Below, piece after piece: positions 17,409 to 26,284 of a stretch of 64,000 bases of DNA. The first letter of the stretch is position 1, and each line of letters starts with the position of its first letter. This stretch comes from Mesorhizobium sp. (GTDB lineage Bacteria > Pseudomonadota > Alphaproteobacteria > Rhizobiales > Rhizobiaceae), in the NCBI GenBank assembly GCA_004017275.1, contig SAKE01000010.1:124001-188000 (forward strand). The letters run 5' to 3'. A program made the position numbers and the translations under genes. The notes below the pieces were generated by a model. The model ran no database searches and had not been told where the DNA came from. It was given only the letters and a program-made list of their open reading frames with translations.

Positions 17409-18070
17409 GCGGCACCCATCTCAAGTTCGGACAGGAAGATCTTCAGGCCGTCGGTCATTTCGCCCCACACCCGCGACAAAGCCGGATGCTGCGAGGCGAT
17501 CTGCTCATAGGCGTCGAATTTGGGATAGGCGTCGAGCAAGTCGTGGCGTCCGGTCATGGCCCGGAAATTGTTGAAGATGAACCGCGTCGGCGTCAGCCAG
17601 GCATCGGCGAAACTGATGTCGTCACCGAGCGCGAAGGGGCCTTGTGCCATTCGGCTTTCGATCGCTGCCAGGCCGTGGTGCAGGCGGGCGAATTGGGCGT
17701 CGATCTCGGCATTGTTGCGCTTCGGCACGGAATGAAGCTCGAAAAGCTTCATCATCGGGGTCAGCACGTCGAGATCGGTGATGCGGGCGAACATGCGCAC
17801 CAGCGCGCGGTCCTTGGAATCAGGCGGCAGCAGTGCCGGTTCCGGAAATCGTTCCTCGAGATATTCGGCGATGACCACGGATTCGACGATCGTTTCGCCC
17901 GAGCCGGTGATCAGCACCGGAATTCGGTTCATCGGCGAGATGGCGCGAAATTCTTCCGGGATGGGAAAGCCGGGCGGCGGCGCGATGATCTTGAGCGGCA
18001 CGTCCTTGATATAGGCCAGTGCCCGCACGATTGACGAGTAGGGCGACAACGGCCGCGAATAAAGTTTCAT
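17405..18070 (-). CDS. Glutathione S-transferase family protein
   Basis: A 221-residue cytosolic protein with an N-terminal thioredoxin-like domain (MKLYSRPLSPYSSIVR, then IPVLITGSGETIVESVVIAEYLEERFP near residues 45-75) and an all-helical C-terminal domain. The RPLSPYS motif supplies the candidate Ser/Tyr that would activate glutathione. The substrate is unknown. The start at 18070 is preferred over one six codons upstream because MKLYSRPL is the canonical beginning. The gene heads a unit with the lipoprotein and Pr6Pr genes, 87 bases downstream of purQ. Confidence 0.88.
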   Translation of the reverse strand: MKLYSRPLSPYSSIVRALAYIKDVPLKIIAPPPGFPIPEEFRAISPMNRIPVLITGSGETIVESVVIAEYLEERFPEPALLPPDSKDRALVRMFARITDLDVLTPMMKLFELHSVPKRNNAEIDAQFARLHHGLAAIESRMAQGPFALGDDISFADAWLTPTRFIFNNFRAMTGRHDLLDAYPKFDAYEQIASQHPALSRVWGEMTDGLKIFLSELEMGAA

Positions 18071-18157
18071 GACCGTCTCTCTCCCCAATGAATCGGACTT
18101 GCCCCGATCAAGAGACAGGAATGTCCGGCTGTTTTCAAGCTGTTCGCTTCGACGGCG

Positions 18158-18826
18158 TCAGGCAGCGATGCCGAGGGCGCTTTCGAACAGCCCTCGGCCG
18201 TCAGTACCGCCATGGGCTGCTTCGATCAGGTTTTCCGGGTGCGGCATCAGGCCGAGCACATTGCCACGCTCGTTGACGATGCCGGCAATGTCGTTGATCG
18301 AGCCATTGGGGTTGGTGCCGTCCGCATAACGGAACACCACCTGGCCTTCGCCTTCGAGACGGGCAAGCGTGTCGGCGTCGGCAAAATAATTGCCGTCATG
18401 ATGCGCGACCGGCGTGCGGATGATCTGGCCCGGCTGGTAGCGGCGGGTGAACATGGTGTTGGCGTTGGTGATCTCGAGCTTCACCTGCCGGCAGACGAAT
18501 TTCAGCGAGGTGTTGCGCATCAAGGCGCCCGGCAGCAGGCCGGCCTCGACAAGGATCTGGAAGCCGTTGCAGACGCCGATGACGGTGACGCCCGCGGCCG
18601 CCTTTTCGGCGACCGCCCGCATGACCGGCATACGCGCCGCGATCGCGCCGCAGCGCAGATAATCGCCGAAGGAAAAACCGCCTGGAATGGCGATCAGGTC
18701 GACATCGGGGATTTCGGTGTCGGTCTGCCAGACGGTAACCGGCGGTGTTCCCGAAATCTTGGTCAGCGCCGCGATCATGTCGCGGTCGCGGTTGAGGCCA
18801 GGCAGAAGGACGACGGCTGATTTCAT
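18158..18826 (-). CDS. purQ: FGAM synthase glutaminase subunit
   Basis: Supplies ammonia from glutamine to PurL. The 222-residue class I glutamine amidotransferase shows the nucleophile motif [11 protein letters not shown] with Cys near residue 86, the [12 protein letters not shown] segment near 49-60, and the C-terminal H-x-E pair in GLMPHPENL near residue 194-202. The start overlaps the stop of the small coiled-coil gene by 4 bases (ATGA). Order is purC, purS, small gene, purQ, all minus strand and tightly packed. Confidence 0.96.
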   Translation of the reverse strand: MKSAVVLLPGLNRDRDMIAALTKISGTPPVTVWQTDTEIPDVDLIAIPGGFSFGDYLRCGAIAARMPVMRAVAEKAAAGVTVIGVCNGFQILVEAGLLPGALMRNTSLKFVCRQVKLEITNANTMFTRRYQPGQIIRTPVAHHDGNYFADADTLARLEGEGQVVFRYADGTNPNGSINDIAGIVNERGNVLGLMPHPENLIEAAHGGTDGRGLFESALGIAA

Positions 18827-19077
18827 TTTGGTTCGTAAGGCCTCTGGGCTTCGGCGAGTTCGCGCAGGTCGAGACGTCTGTCTATGCGTTCAAGACGCTC
18901 GTCTTGCCGGGCGAGAATGCCATAGATGTTGTGGATATCACTTTGCGTTGCCACCATGTGACCCCGCATCACATTCAACTCCCGTTTCGTCTCGGAAACA
19001 TCCTGACGAAGCTCGCCGATTTCGTGATGCACGCGCTTCATAAGCTCGAACGTCAATTCATTCGTGACTTCCGGCAT
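18823..19077 (-). CDS. Small coiled-coil protein inside pur operon
   Basis: An 84-residue, highly charged helical protein. Heptad-like spacing of hydrophobic residues runs from about residue 8 to 70 ([19 protein letters not shown], then [18 protein letters not shown]), which suggests a coiled coil. No known family is recognised. It lies 18 bases after purS and overlaps purQ by ATGA, so it is made together with the PurS-PurQ-PurL complex components. A role as an assembly factor is only a guess from position. Confidence 0.65.
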   Translation of the reverse strand: MPEVTNELTFELMKRVHHEIGELRQDVSETKRELNVMRGHMVATQSDIHNIYGILARQDERLERIDRRLDLRELAEAQRPYEPK

Positions 19078-19095
19078 AGTGCCTCCGACACAACC

Positions 19096-19347
19096 TCAGG
19101 TAAGTGTCACACTATAATTCTCAATCACCGTGTTCGCCAGCAGCTTGTCGCACATGGCCTTGAGGTCGGCCTCGGCCTTGGTCTTGTCGCTTTCCGCCAG
19201 CTCGACGTCGAACACCTTGCCCTGCCGCACCGCGCCGACGCCACCGAAGCCCAGGCCGGACAATGCGTGTTCTATCGCCTTGCCTTGCGGGTCGAGCACG
19301 CCGTTCTTGAGGGTGACGGTAATGCGGGCCTTGATCACGCTGGACAT
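19096..19347 (-). CDS. purS: FGAM synthase subunit PurS
   Basis: An 83-residue bridging subunit that links PurL and PurQ. The TVTLKNGVLDPQGKAIEHAL segment followed by GLGFGGVGAVRQGKVF is diagnostic. The ATG at 19347 has AGGAG only one base upstream, which is too close. The in-frame GTG at 19338 has better spacing (10 bases) and would give MIKARITVTL, nearer to the usual family start. I keep 19347 but the GTG is a serious alternative. Confidence 0.93.
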   Translation of the reverse strand: MSSVIKARITVTLKNGVLDPQGKAIEHALSGLGFGGVGAVRQGKVFDVELAESDKTKAEADLKAMCDKLLANTVIENYSVTLT

Positions 19348-19372
19348 GCTCCTGTTCGAATATCGGGTCTGG

Positions 19373-20167
19373 TTAGTGCGGCTTGCCTTTGAGGCCGTCG
19401 GTCGAGGCGACAAGCACCGGGCCGGTCGGGCGCGGCGGCTCGTTCTCGTTCATGATGCCGAGGCGGCGGGCAACTTCCTGATAGGCCTCGACGAGGCCGC
19501 CCATGTCGCGGCGGAACCGGTCCTTATCGAGCTTGTCCTGCGTCGCCACGTCCCACAGGCGGCAGGAGTCCGGCGAAATCTCGTCGGCGACGACGATGCG
19601 CATCATGTCGCCTTCGAACAGGCGGCCGCACTCGATCTTGAAGTCGACGAGCTGGATGCCGACGCCCATGAACAGGCCGGAAAGGAAGTCGTTGACGCGA
19701 ATGGCGAGCGCCATCACGTCGTCGATTTCCTGCGGGCTCGCCCAACCGAACGCCGTGATGTGCTCTTCCGAAACCATCGGATCGTCGAGCGCGTCGGCCT
19801 TGTAATAGAATTCGATAATCGAGCGCGGCAAAACCGTGCCTTCCTCGATGCCGAGGCGCTTGGACAGTGAACCGGCGGCGACATTGCGCACCACGATTTC
19901 GAGCGGAATGATCTCGACTTCCTTGATCAGCTGCTCGCGCATGTTGAGCCGGCGGATGAAGTGGGTCGGGATGCCCATGCGGTTGAGATGGTTGAAGATG
20001 TGCTCGGAAATGCGGTTGTTGAGCACGCCCTTGCCGTCGACCACTTCATGCTTCTTCTTGTTGAACGCGGTTGCGTCGTCCTTGAAGAACTGGATGAGCG
20101 TACCCGGCTCGGGTCCCTCATAGAGGATCTTGGCCTTGCCTTCATAAATGCGGCGGCGATTTTTCAT
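19373..20167 (-). CDS. purC: SAICAR synthetase
   Basis: Adds aspartate to CAIR in purine synthesis. The 264-residue protein begins with the canonical [15 protein letters not shown]. It contains the substrate-binding [18 protein letters not shown] near residues 86-103 and [10 protein letters not shown] near 176-185. It is the first gene of the purC-purS-orf-purQ unit, 25 bases before purS. The 276 bases upstream to the divergent DUF1476 gene should hold its promoter; I see no riboswitch there. Confidence 0.97.
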   Translation of the reverse strand: MKNRRRIYEGKAKILYEGPEPGTLIQFFKDDATAFNKKKHEVVDGKGVLNNRISEHIFNHLNRMGIPTHFIRRLNMREQLIKEVEIIPLEIVVRNVAAGSLSKRLGIEEGTVLPRSIIEFYYKADALDDPMVSEEHITAFGWASPQEIDDVMALAIRVNDFLSGLFMGVGIQLVDFKIECGRLFEGDMMRIVVADEISPDSCRLWDVATQDKLDKDRFRRDMGGLVEAYQEVARRLGIMNENEPPRPTGPVLVASTDGLKGKPH

Positions 20168-20443
20168 CTGATTTTTTCTCTGGGGTTCCGGACAGGCGGC
20201 AAGCGACCGTTTCCTGCCCGTCTGCCTGAAATAGTGCGGCTACGGTAGGGTTCAATGCCGGGTCTATCCCAATCACATCGTTTGCTCAATCGGCAAATCC
20301 TCCCAATCAACCGCTTTCGGGACTGAAATGCCGCAGCGCAGCATGCGATGAAGCGTATTGACCGGCCCGCGACCTTTTGGTTTGTGCTTTGGCAACACAC
20401 ATATTCACTGCCAACGAATCGAATTTGACCCGGAGGGACGCCC

Positions 20444-20764
20444 ATGAACAGCATGAAGGACCGTGAAGAAGGCTTCGAGCGCAAATTCGCATTCGACGAG
20501 GAGCTTCGGTTCAAGGCCTCGGCGCGCCGCAACAAGGCGCTCGGCCTGTGGGCCGCCGAAAAGCTCGGGAAGTCCGGCGCCGACGCCGACGCCTATGCCA
20601 GGGAAGTGGTCGTTTCCGACATCGAGGAAGCCGGTGATCACGACGTGTTCCGCAAGATCCGCGGGGATTTCGACGCGGCCGGTGTCGAGCAGTCGGACCA
20701 CCAGATCCGCCGCACCATGGACGAGCTGATGGCGCAGGCGATCGAGCAGATCAAGAACACCTGA
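20444..20764 (+). CDS. DUF1476 protein, putative F1-ATPase zeta inhibitor
   Basis: A 106-residue helical protein (MKDREEGFERKFAFDEELRFKA start) of the DUF1476 family. In Paracoccus and other alphaproteobacteria this family is the zeta subunit, which binds F1-ATPase and blocks hydrolysis in one direction. The inhibitory N-terminal region and four-helix pattern appear intact. CGGAGGG at 20431-20437 is a good ribosome binding site. The gene is alone, divergent from purC, and ends in a hairpin plus a terminator. Confidence 0.85.
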   Translation: MNSMKDREEGFERKFAFDEELRFKASARRNKALGLWAAEKLGKSGADADAYAREVVVSDIEEAGDHDVFRKIRGDFDAAGVEQSDHQIRRTMDELMAQAIEQIKNT

Positions 20765-20771
20765 TCCCGAA

Positions 20772-20817
20772 GCAGGTTCCGCAAAAGTGTCCCACGGTTT
20801 TGCGAGAGAGAACCTGC
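20772..20817 (+). repeat. Hairpin repeat after DUF1476 gene
   Basis: GCAGGTTC (20772-20779) pairs with GAACCTGC (20810-20817), and CGCAAAA pairs with TTTTGCG inside. The element GATCCCGAAGCAGG...AAAAGTGTCCCACGGTTTT resembles the other AAAAGTGGGA palindromes of this window but is rearranged. Confidence 0.6.
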
Positions 20818-20846
20818 GACAGACAAAAGAATGACTGGACCAATCG

Positions 20847-20873
20847 ACCGCCCGACCTATCCGGGCGGTTTTT
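20847..20873 (+). terminator. Intrinsic terminator after DUF1476 gene
   Basis: ACCGCCCG (20847-20854) pairs with CGGGCGGT (20862-20869), followed by TTTTTC. It ends the DUF1476 transcript before the aldolase gene. Confidence 0.88.
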
Positions 20874-20929
20874 CTTTGCCTTTGCCGCGGTTTCCGGCTG
20901 AAACTGCGATCGTTAACAAGGAAGAGTCC

Positions 20930-21703
20930 ATGTCCCTGAAGTCCCGCCTCGCGGCCGATGAAACGTTGCTCACCGCATGGTCCGGCGTGCCGGATGCCTT
21001 GACTGTCGAGATCGTCGCCAAGCAGGGCTTTGATGCCGTCACCCTCGATATGCAGCATGGCGGTCATCACGAAGACAGCGTGTTGCGTGGCCTGGTGCCG
21101 GTGCTCGCCACCGGCAAGCCGGCGCTGGTGCGCATTCCGGTTGGCCGTTTCGACATGGCAAGCCGCGCGCTCGACTTTGGTGCCGAGGCGGTCATCGCGC
21201 CGATGGTGAATTCGGTGGCGGATGCAAAACTGTTCGCCGCCGCCATGAAATATCCGCCGCTCGGCGAGCGCTCCTGGGGGCCGACCTACGCTTTTCCGCG
21301 CCACGGCAAGGGCGACCAGGCCGAGTGGCTGCGCGACACCAACCAGCGCACCATGGCCTTCGCCATGGTCGAGACACGCGCTGCCCTCGATGCGCTCGAC
21401 GGCATTCTCGACACGCCGGGCATCGACGGCATCTTCCTCGGCCCCTCGGATTTCTCGATCGCCTGGAGCAATGGCGCCACGATCAATTCGACGCTGGAAA
21501 GCATGATGGAGACAGTGGCGTCGGTCGCCGAGCGCACCCGCAAGGCCGGAAAACATGCGGCGATCTATGTCGTCGAGTCGGCAATTGCCGGCCGTGTCGT
21601 GTCGATGGGCTACCGCCTGCTGGCCATGGGCTCGGAACACGCGCTGATCGGGCTTGGCGCGAAAACCCTGATCAAGAGCGTCAAGGATTCGATCGGCTCC
21701 TGA
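20930..21703 (+). CDS. HpcH/HpaI family aldolase
   Basis: Metal-dependent class II pyruvate aldolase fold, 257 residues. Motifs: VTLDMQHGGH near residues 39-48 (catalytic His region), RIPVGRFD near 69-76, EAVIAPMVNSVADA near 85-98 with the metal ligands, and FLGPSDFSIAW near 169-179. Members cleave 4-hydroxy-2-keto acids such as 2-keto-3-deoxysugar acids or 4-hydroxy-2-oxoheptanedioate. The substrate here is unknown. AAGGAAG before ATG 20930 supports the start. The gene is preceded by a terminator, so it has its own promoter or relies on readthrough. Confidence 0.9.
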   Translation: MSLKSRLAADETLLTAWSGVPDALTVEIVAKQGFDAVTLDMQHGGHHEDSVLRGLVPVLATGKPALVRIPVGRFDMASRALDFGAEAVIAPMVNSVADAKLFAAAMKYPPLGERSWGPTYAFPRHGKGDQAEWLRDTNQRTMAFAMVETRAALDALDGILDTPGIDGIFLGPSDFSIAWSNGATINSTLESMMETVASVAERTRKAGKHAAIYVVESAIAGRVVSMGYRLLAMGSEHALIGLGAKTLIKSVKDSIGS

Positions 21704-21709
21704 AGACGC

Positions 21710-22264
21710 TCAGGGTTTCAGATCCGTCAGGAATTTGGCGAAGGTCATTGAGCCTTCGGGCCAAGGACCAAAACCCGAATCTGCGTTGAGATGACCGGTC
21801 TCGCCGGCATCGATGAACAGCGAGCCCCAGGCACCGGCAATGTCCTCGGCGACATCGAAGGCGCAGAACGGATCGTTGCGGCTGGCGATCACGATCGAGG
21901 GAAAGGGCAGTGGCTCACGCGGGTAGGGTCCGAAGGTCATCAGGTGCCTGGGCCTGATCTCGGGATTGGCGACATCGGGTGGCGCCACGAAGAAGGCTCC
22001 AGCAACGGGCTTACGGAATCGCGGGATGGCTTGCACCGCCGTGGCGACGCCGAGCGAGTGTGCGACCAGGACGACCGGCCGCTCGGCCTCATTGACCGCC
22101 TTGGCAACGCTCGCCGTCCAGTCCTCACGCACCGGTTTCGACCATTCCGTTTGCTCGACGCGGCGCGCCGTCGACAGCTTCGACTGCCAGCGGCTCTGCC
22201 AATGGTCGGGGCCGGAGTTGGTGTAGCCCGGCACGATCAGAATATCTGCTTCTTTGACCTTCAT
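21710..22264 (-). CDS. RBBP9/YdeN-type serine hydrolase
   Basis: A 184-residue alpha/beta hydrolase of the compact RBBP9 type. Landmarks: VPGYTNSGPDHWQSRW near residues 11-26, the nucleophile VAHSLGVA with Ser near residue 69, and the late His in GHLNADSGFGPWPEG near residue 157. Cytoplasmic, no signal peptide. The natural substrate of bacterial members is not established. It is convergent with the aldolase gene, 6 bases apart. Confidence 0.85.
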   Translation of the reverse strand: MKVKEADILIVPGYTNSGPDHWQSRWQSKLSTARRVEQTEWSKPVREDWTASVAKAVNEAERPVVLVAHSLGVATAVQAIPRFRKPVAGAFFVAPPDVANPEIRPRHLMTFGPYPREPLPFPSIVIASRNDPFCAFDVAEDIAGAWGSLFIDAGETGHLNADSGFGPWPEGSMTFAKFLTDLKP

Positions 22265-22331
22265 GGCGCTGAGATAGCGAGCCGCATCGTTTCGTGCAAC
22301 CGGCAGGAACGCCGCTTTTGATCACAATAGT

Positions 22332-22344
22332 GAACACGATGTTC
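22332..22344. promoter_or_regulatory. Short dyad in divergent gap
   Basis: GAACA-CGA-TGTTC at 22332-22344, a perfect 5+5 palindrome in the 249-base gap between the serine hydrolase and the VOC gene. It could be an operator; no regulator is adjacent. Confidence 0.25.
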
Positions 22345-22513
22345 GCTTCTTTGCGTCTTGTGTGAACGATGCCGATGGACGATTTGTGGTCAGGAGAAGA
22401 AACAGCCGTGTGCGGGAACCCTGACTTTGGAGCTGACACGACGTACAATGATCGGCGGCACGGGGCCTCTCGCCCTGGGAGTTTCATCGCAAGCCGGTCG
22501 AACGGAGCATCTG

Positions 22514-23326
22514 ATGAGTGAACTGCCTTTTGCCGCCACCACCCCGGTCAGCGTCGCCCGCGTCGGGTTGAAGGCGCGCGACGCCGAAAGCCTTGCCGCC
22601 TATTACCGAAGCGTTGTCGGTCTGCAGGAGTTGAGCCGTGCAGATGGCGCGATCACGCTCGGCGCCGCCAATCGTCCGCTGCTGGTGCTTGAGCCGGATG
22701 CTTCGGCCAAGCCGGATGATCCGCGCAGCGCCGGCCTGTTCCACACCGCCTTCCTGCTGCCCAGCCGCGCCGATCTCGGCCGCTGGATCAACCACGCCAT
22801 ATCAGACAAGATCGCCATCGAGGGCGCTTCCGACCATCTGGTCAGCGAAGCGCTGTACCTTACCGATCCCGAAGGCAACGGCATCGAGATCTATGCCGAC
22901 CGCCGTCCGCAGGACTGGAAGTGGAATGGCGACAAGATTGCCATGGCGACAGAGCGGCTGAACATTCCGTCCGTCGTTGCCGAAGTGCCGGCGGGTGATG
23001 CCGGCTGGCAGGGCGCGCCGGAAAACAGCATCGTCGGCCACGTCCACCTGCGCGTCGGCAGGCCGGAAGACGCCGAAGCCTGGTGGAACCAGGAATTCGG
23101 CTTCGACACGGTGGCCAAATATGGCGGCCAGGCGGTGTTCCTGTCGTCGGGCGGCTATCACCACCACATCGGCGCCAACGCTTGGCAGAGTTCCGGCGCC
23201 GGCCGCCGCGATTCCACCCGCTCGGGTCTGGCCTGGGTCGAAATGCGTTCGGACAATGTGACTGATGAAACGACCCGTGAGGATCCGTGGGGCACAGTGA
23301 TCAGGACTGTTCCCGGCAAGGCTTGA
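22514..23326 (+). CDS. VOC family two-domain dioxygenase-like protein
   Basis: A 270-residue protein with two glyoxalase/VOC modules, residues about 10-125 and 165-260. The arrangement resembles CatE-type extradiol dioxygenases. Metal-ligand candidates are the His in GLFHTAFLLP (near 80), the Glu in NGIEIYADR (near 125) and the His in VGHVHLRVGRP (near 177). A ring-cleavage activity is not proven. CGGAGC lies about 9 bases before the ATG. The gene ends in a large inverted-repeat element. Confidence 0.8.
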   Translation: MSELPFAATTPVSVARVGLKARDAESLAAYYRSVVGLQELSRADGAITLGAANRPLLVLEPDASAKPDDPRSAGLFHTAFLLPSRADLGRWINHAISDKIAIEGASDHLVSEALYLTDPEGNGIEIYADRRPQDWKWNGDKIAMATERLNIPSVVAEVPAGDAGWQGAPENSIVGHVHLRVGRPEDAEAWWNQEFGFDTVAKYGGQAVFLSSGGYHHHIGANAWQSSGAGRRDSTRSGLAWVEMRSDNVTDETTREDPWGTVIRTVPGKA

Positions 23327-23371
23327 CTCCCGCTGCGCCTGCAATTGGCGAAAGCCGAGGCGAGAGCGTCT

Positions 23372-23536
23372 TTCTCCCCGTCACTATACGGGGAGAAATG
23401 CCCGGCAGGGCAATGAGGGGCAGCGCCAAGGTCCTGAAATTGTCAAAGCGTGAATGGGTGGTGCGATCGTCACCGAAGTCGGCGCTGCCCCTCATCCGCC
23501 TAGCGGCACCTTCTCCCCGTATAGTGACGGGGAGAA
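23372..23536. repeat. Inverted pair of mosaic intergenic elements
   Basis: Left arm 23372-23426 and right arm 23481-23536 are near-perfect inverses. Each contains a hairpin TTCTCCCCGTCACTATACGG... and a CCCCTCAT/ATGAGGGG segment. They fill the whole convergent gap between the VOC gene and purB, so they probably act as a bidirectional terminator. Related copies are at 57.3 kb; the type recalls rhizobial intergenic mosaic elements. Confidence 0.85.
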
Positions 23537-23542
23537 GGAAGC

Positions 23543-24850
23543 TCAAGCTTCCCCGAACACCCGCCTGAAGATCGTATCGACATGCTTGGTGTGATAGCCC
23601 AAATCGAATTTCTCGCGGATCTCGGCTTCGGGCAGGGCAGCGGTCACTTCCTTGTCGGCCAAAAGTTCCTCAAGAAAATCAGCGCCTTGCTCCCAAACCC
23701 TCATGGCGTTGCGTTGCACCAGCCGGTAGGAGTCTTCGCGCGACAGGCCCGCCTGCGTCAGCGCCAGCATCACGCGCTGCGAATGCACGAGGCCGCGGAA
23801 CTTGTTCATGTTCTTCAGCATGTTGTCGGGATAGACGAGCAGCTTGTCGACAACGCCGGTCAGTCGTGACAGCGCGAAATCGAGCGTCACCGTGGCGTCC
23901 GGCCCGATCATGCGCTCGACCGAGGAATGCGAGATGTCGCGCTCGTGCCAAAGCGCCACATTCTCCATCGCCGGCAGCGCCATGGAGCGGACCATGCGCG
24001 CAAGACCGGTGAGGTTTTCGGTCAGCACCGGATTGCGCTTGTGCGGCATTGCCGACGAGCCCTTCTGGCCAGGCGAAAAATACTCTTCCGCCTCCAGCAC
24101 TTCGGTGCGCTGTAAATGCCGTATCTCGATCGACAGCCGTTCAACCGACGAGGCGATGACACCAAGCGTGGCGAAGAACATAGCGTGGCGGTCGCGCGGG
24201 ATCACCTGCGTCGACACCGGCTCGGGCTTCAGGCCGAGCTTTGCCGCCACATGTTCCTCGACATAGGGGTCGATGTTGGCGAAGGTGCCGACAGCCCCGG
24301 AGATCGCACAGGTGGCGACATCCTCCCGCGCGTGCACCAACCGCTCGCGGCAGCGGGAGAATTCGGCATAGGCCTGCGCCAGCTTGACGCCGAAGGTCGT
24401 CGGCTCGGCATGGATGCCGTGGCTGCGGCCGATGGTGACGGTATCCTTGTGCTCGAAGGCACGGCGCTTGAGCGCGGCAAGCAGGCCATCGATATCGGCG
24501 AGCAGGATGTCGCTGGCGCGGGTAAGCTGCACGGCAAAGCAGGTGTCGAGGACGTCCGACGAGGTCATGCCCTGGTGGATGAAACGGGCGTCCGGTCCGA
24601 CGAATTCTGCGAGATGGGTCAGGAAGGCGATGACATCGTGCTTGGTGACGCGCTCGATCTCGTCGATCGCCTCGACGTCGAATTTAGCAGCACTGCCCTT
24701 TTCCCAGATGGTTTTGGCCGCTTGCCTGGGGATGACGCCGAGTTCGGCCAACGCGTCGCACGCATAGGCTTCGATCTCGAACCAGATGCGAAACCGGGTT
24801 TCGGGCGACCAGATGGCGACCATTTCCGGCCGGGAATAGCGAGGGATCAT
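23543..24850 (-). CDS. purB: Adenylosuccinate lyase
   Basis: Cleaves SAICAR and adenylosuccinate in purine synthesis. The 435-residue protein shows the fumarase-superfamily signature SSAMPHKRNP near residue 266-275, plus the catalytic region QGMTSSDVLDT near 92-102 and GRSHGIHAEPTTFG near 140-153. The start MIPRYSRPEM is typical. It lies 3 kb from purC on the same strand but is separated by plus-strand genes, so it is a separate unit. Confidence 0.97.
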   Translation of the reverse strand: MIPRYSRPEMVAIWSPETRFRIWFEIEAYACDALAELGVIPRQAAKTIWEKGSAAKFDVEAIDEIERVTKHDVIAFLTHLAEFVGPDARFIHQGMTSSDVLDTCFAVQLTRASDILLADIDGLLAALKRRAFEHKDTVTIGRSHGIHAEPTTFGVKLAQAYAEFSRCRERLVHAREDVATCAISGAVGTFANIDPYVEEHVAAKLGLKPEPVSTQVIPRDRHAMFFATLGVIASSVERLSIEIRHLQRTEVLEAEEYFSPGQKGSSAMPHKRNPVLTENLTGLARMVRSMALPAMENVALWHERDISHSSVERMIGPDATVTLDFALSRLTGVVDKLLVYPDNMLKNMNKFRGLVHSQRVMLALTQAGLSREDSYRLVQRNAMRVWEQGADFLEELLADKEVTAALPEAEIREKFDLGYHTKHVDTIFRRVFGEA

Positions 24851-24910
24851 CGGTCAGTCCTGACATATCGAGAAGTTTTGCCCGCGTCCTAACAGAGGCG
24901 AGCAAAATGC

Positions 24911-25435
24911 TCAACGTCGCTGGCGCGCAAACCAGAGGCTCGCGGCAAACAGGGCGAAGAAACCAAGCGGAAAATAGAGCCGGATGCCCAGCACCACGAA
25001 CTGATAGAGCGCAATCAACATCGTGAAGACGAACTGCAAAACCCAGGTGTGGGTGAAAGCAGGGGCATGCCACTCGGCATAGTAGGAGCGGTATTGCAAG
25101 GCGAACAGCCCTCCGGTCATGCCGATCGTCGCCGCTGCGAGGCATACGAAGGCCGCCGCGAAGGCGACCTCCCAGCGCCTGCCTTGTGAGACCAGCCGCG
25201 CCGCAAACAGGCCAATCGGAAAAGCCAGCGCAGCTCCCACCGCGAACAGGAGGGCGACAATGCGGATTTTGGCCGGTGTCTCCCAGTCGTCTAAAAGCAG
25301 GGTGACAAGCGCACTTGCGCCCATCGTCACCGCCCACGATAAGGCGCCGAAAAGCGCTGTGCGCGGCGCCGGTATGGCGCGGCGGAGGCGGTTCAGCGCA
25401 CGGTCGCGCCTAGTGGGTTGAACAAGTAGTGTCAC
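24911..25435 (-). CDS. Uncharacterised four-TM membrane protein
   Basis: A 174-residue protein with about four hydrophobic segments (near residues 27-46, 58-80, 92-112 and 128-168) after a basic N-terminus. No family recognised. The GTG start at 25433-25435 overlaps the TGA of the upstream DUF2259 gene (GTGA), so translation is likely coupled to it. It lies between DUF2259 and purB with a 60-base gap to purB. Confidence 0.6.
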   Translation of the reverse strand: MTLLVQPTRRDRALNRLRRAIPAPRTALFGALSWAVTMGASALVTLLLDDWETPAKIRIVALLFAVGAALAFPIGLFAARLVSQGRRWEVAFAAAFVCLAAATIGMTGGLFALQYRSYYAEWHAPAFTHTWVLQFVFTMLIALYQFVVLGIRLYFPLGFFALFAASLWFARQRR

Positions 25436-26157
25436 AGGCGGCCAGTCACCGCGATCCAGCGAAAATCAGGCCCTTCGAAGCCGTATTGGCGTACCGCGAT
25501 CAGCACTGCATAGGCGCTGAGGCTGTCCATGGAAAACGTCTGCACCGCGCCGATGCGGTAGCCGTTCGGGCAACCCCGGCTTTTCGGTATCGCCTTGTCC
25601 TCATGAAGCAATTTGGTTGTGCCGCCATCCTGCGCTTCGATGCGCAGCAGGCGGAAGCCGTTGATCTCGCCCTGGCTTTCGCAGCCTTGGGTGTTGTTCA
25701 TGCCAAGCTCGTCCAGGCGGAACTCGAGCGGCTGGTCGACCGGCGAGAAGATCGGGCGCGGGTTGACCGCCATCCGATGCGGATCGGCCGAAAGCTCGGT
25801 CACCGGGTTGAAGCCGGCGGTGATGCCTTTGTTCGCGGTCAGTTCTGCCTGAGTGACAATGGCTTCGCCTTTTTGCCGGGCCTGAAGGCGCGCCGCGTCC
25901 AGTTTGGCATTCTCGTCCTCAAGCCGCACTCGGATCGGCGTGCCCTTGAGAAAGGCGTCGGTGCTGGTGTCGATGTAGTAGCGGTTGGCATAGGGAAAAC
26001 CCGATCCATCCTGCACGCCATATTCCTCGAAAGCGAAGACGCTGCCGTCCTTGGTGAAGCCGAGGATTTCGAGTTCGGCGACGTCGCCGGCACGTGCGGC
26101 GATCGAGGTCCCGAATTGTGCAAGCAGGCCAACCGCAAACAGAAAGAGTATTCGCAT
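25432..26157 (-). CDS. DUF2259 exported protein
   Basis: A 241-residue protein with a Sec signal peptide (residues 1-23). The mature N-terminus AELEILGFTKDGSVFAFEEYGVQDGSGFPY is the hallmark of DUF2259 (COG5497) predicted secreted proteins. Two cysteines near residues 158 and 196 could form a disulfide in the periplasm. Function is unknown. It heads a two-gene unit with the four-TM protein downstream, which may indicate a shared envelope role. Confidence 0.8.
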   Translation of the reverse strand: MRILFLFAVGLLAQFGTSIAARAGDVAELEILGFTKDGSVFAFEEYGVQDGSGFPYANRYYIDTSTDAFLKGTPIRVRLEDENAKLDAARLQARQKGEAIVTQAELTANKGITAGFNPVTELSADPHRMAVNPRPIFSPVDQPLEFRLDELGMNNTQGCESQGEINGFRLLRIEAQDGGTTKLLHEDKAIPKSRGCPNGYRIGAVQTFSMDSLSAYAVLIAVRQYGFEGPDFRWIAVTGRL

Positions 26158-26284
26158 CGGTCTTCACCCCGTGATCGTCTCAATCCACTAGCACGACAGA
26201 ATTAAAACGTCGTGCAGTGCGAAAGCCGATGCATCCAATCGGCCCGTCAATTGTTATCGTCGGCAGTCCCAATGGAGAACCACC

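Noticed and set aside
22332..22344. GAACA-CGA-TGTTC as a LexA site
   Set aside because: Alphaproteobacterial LexA sites are GTTC-N7-GTTC direct repeats; this is a palindrome and does not fit.
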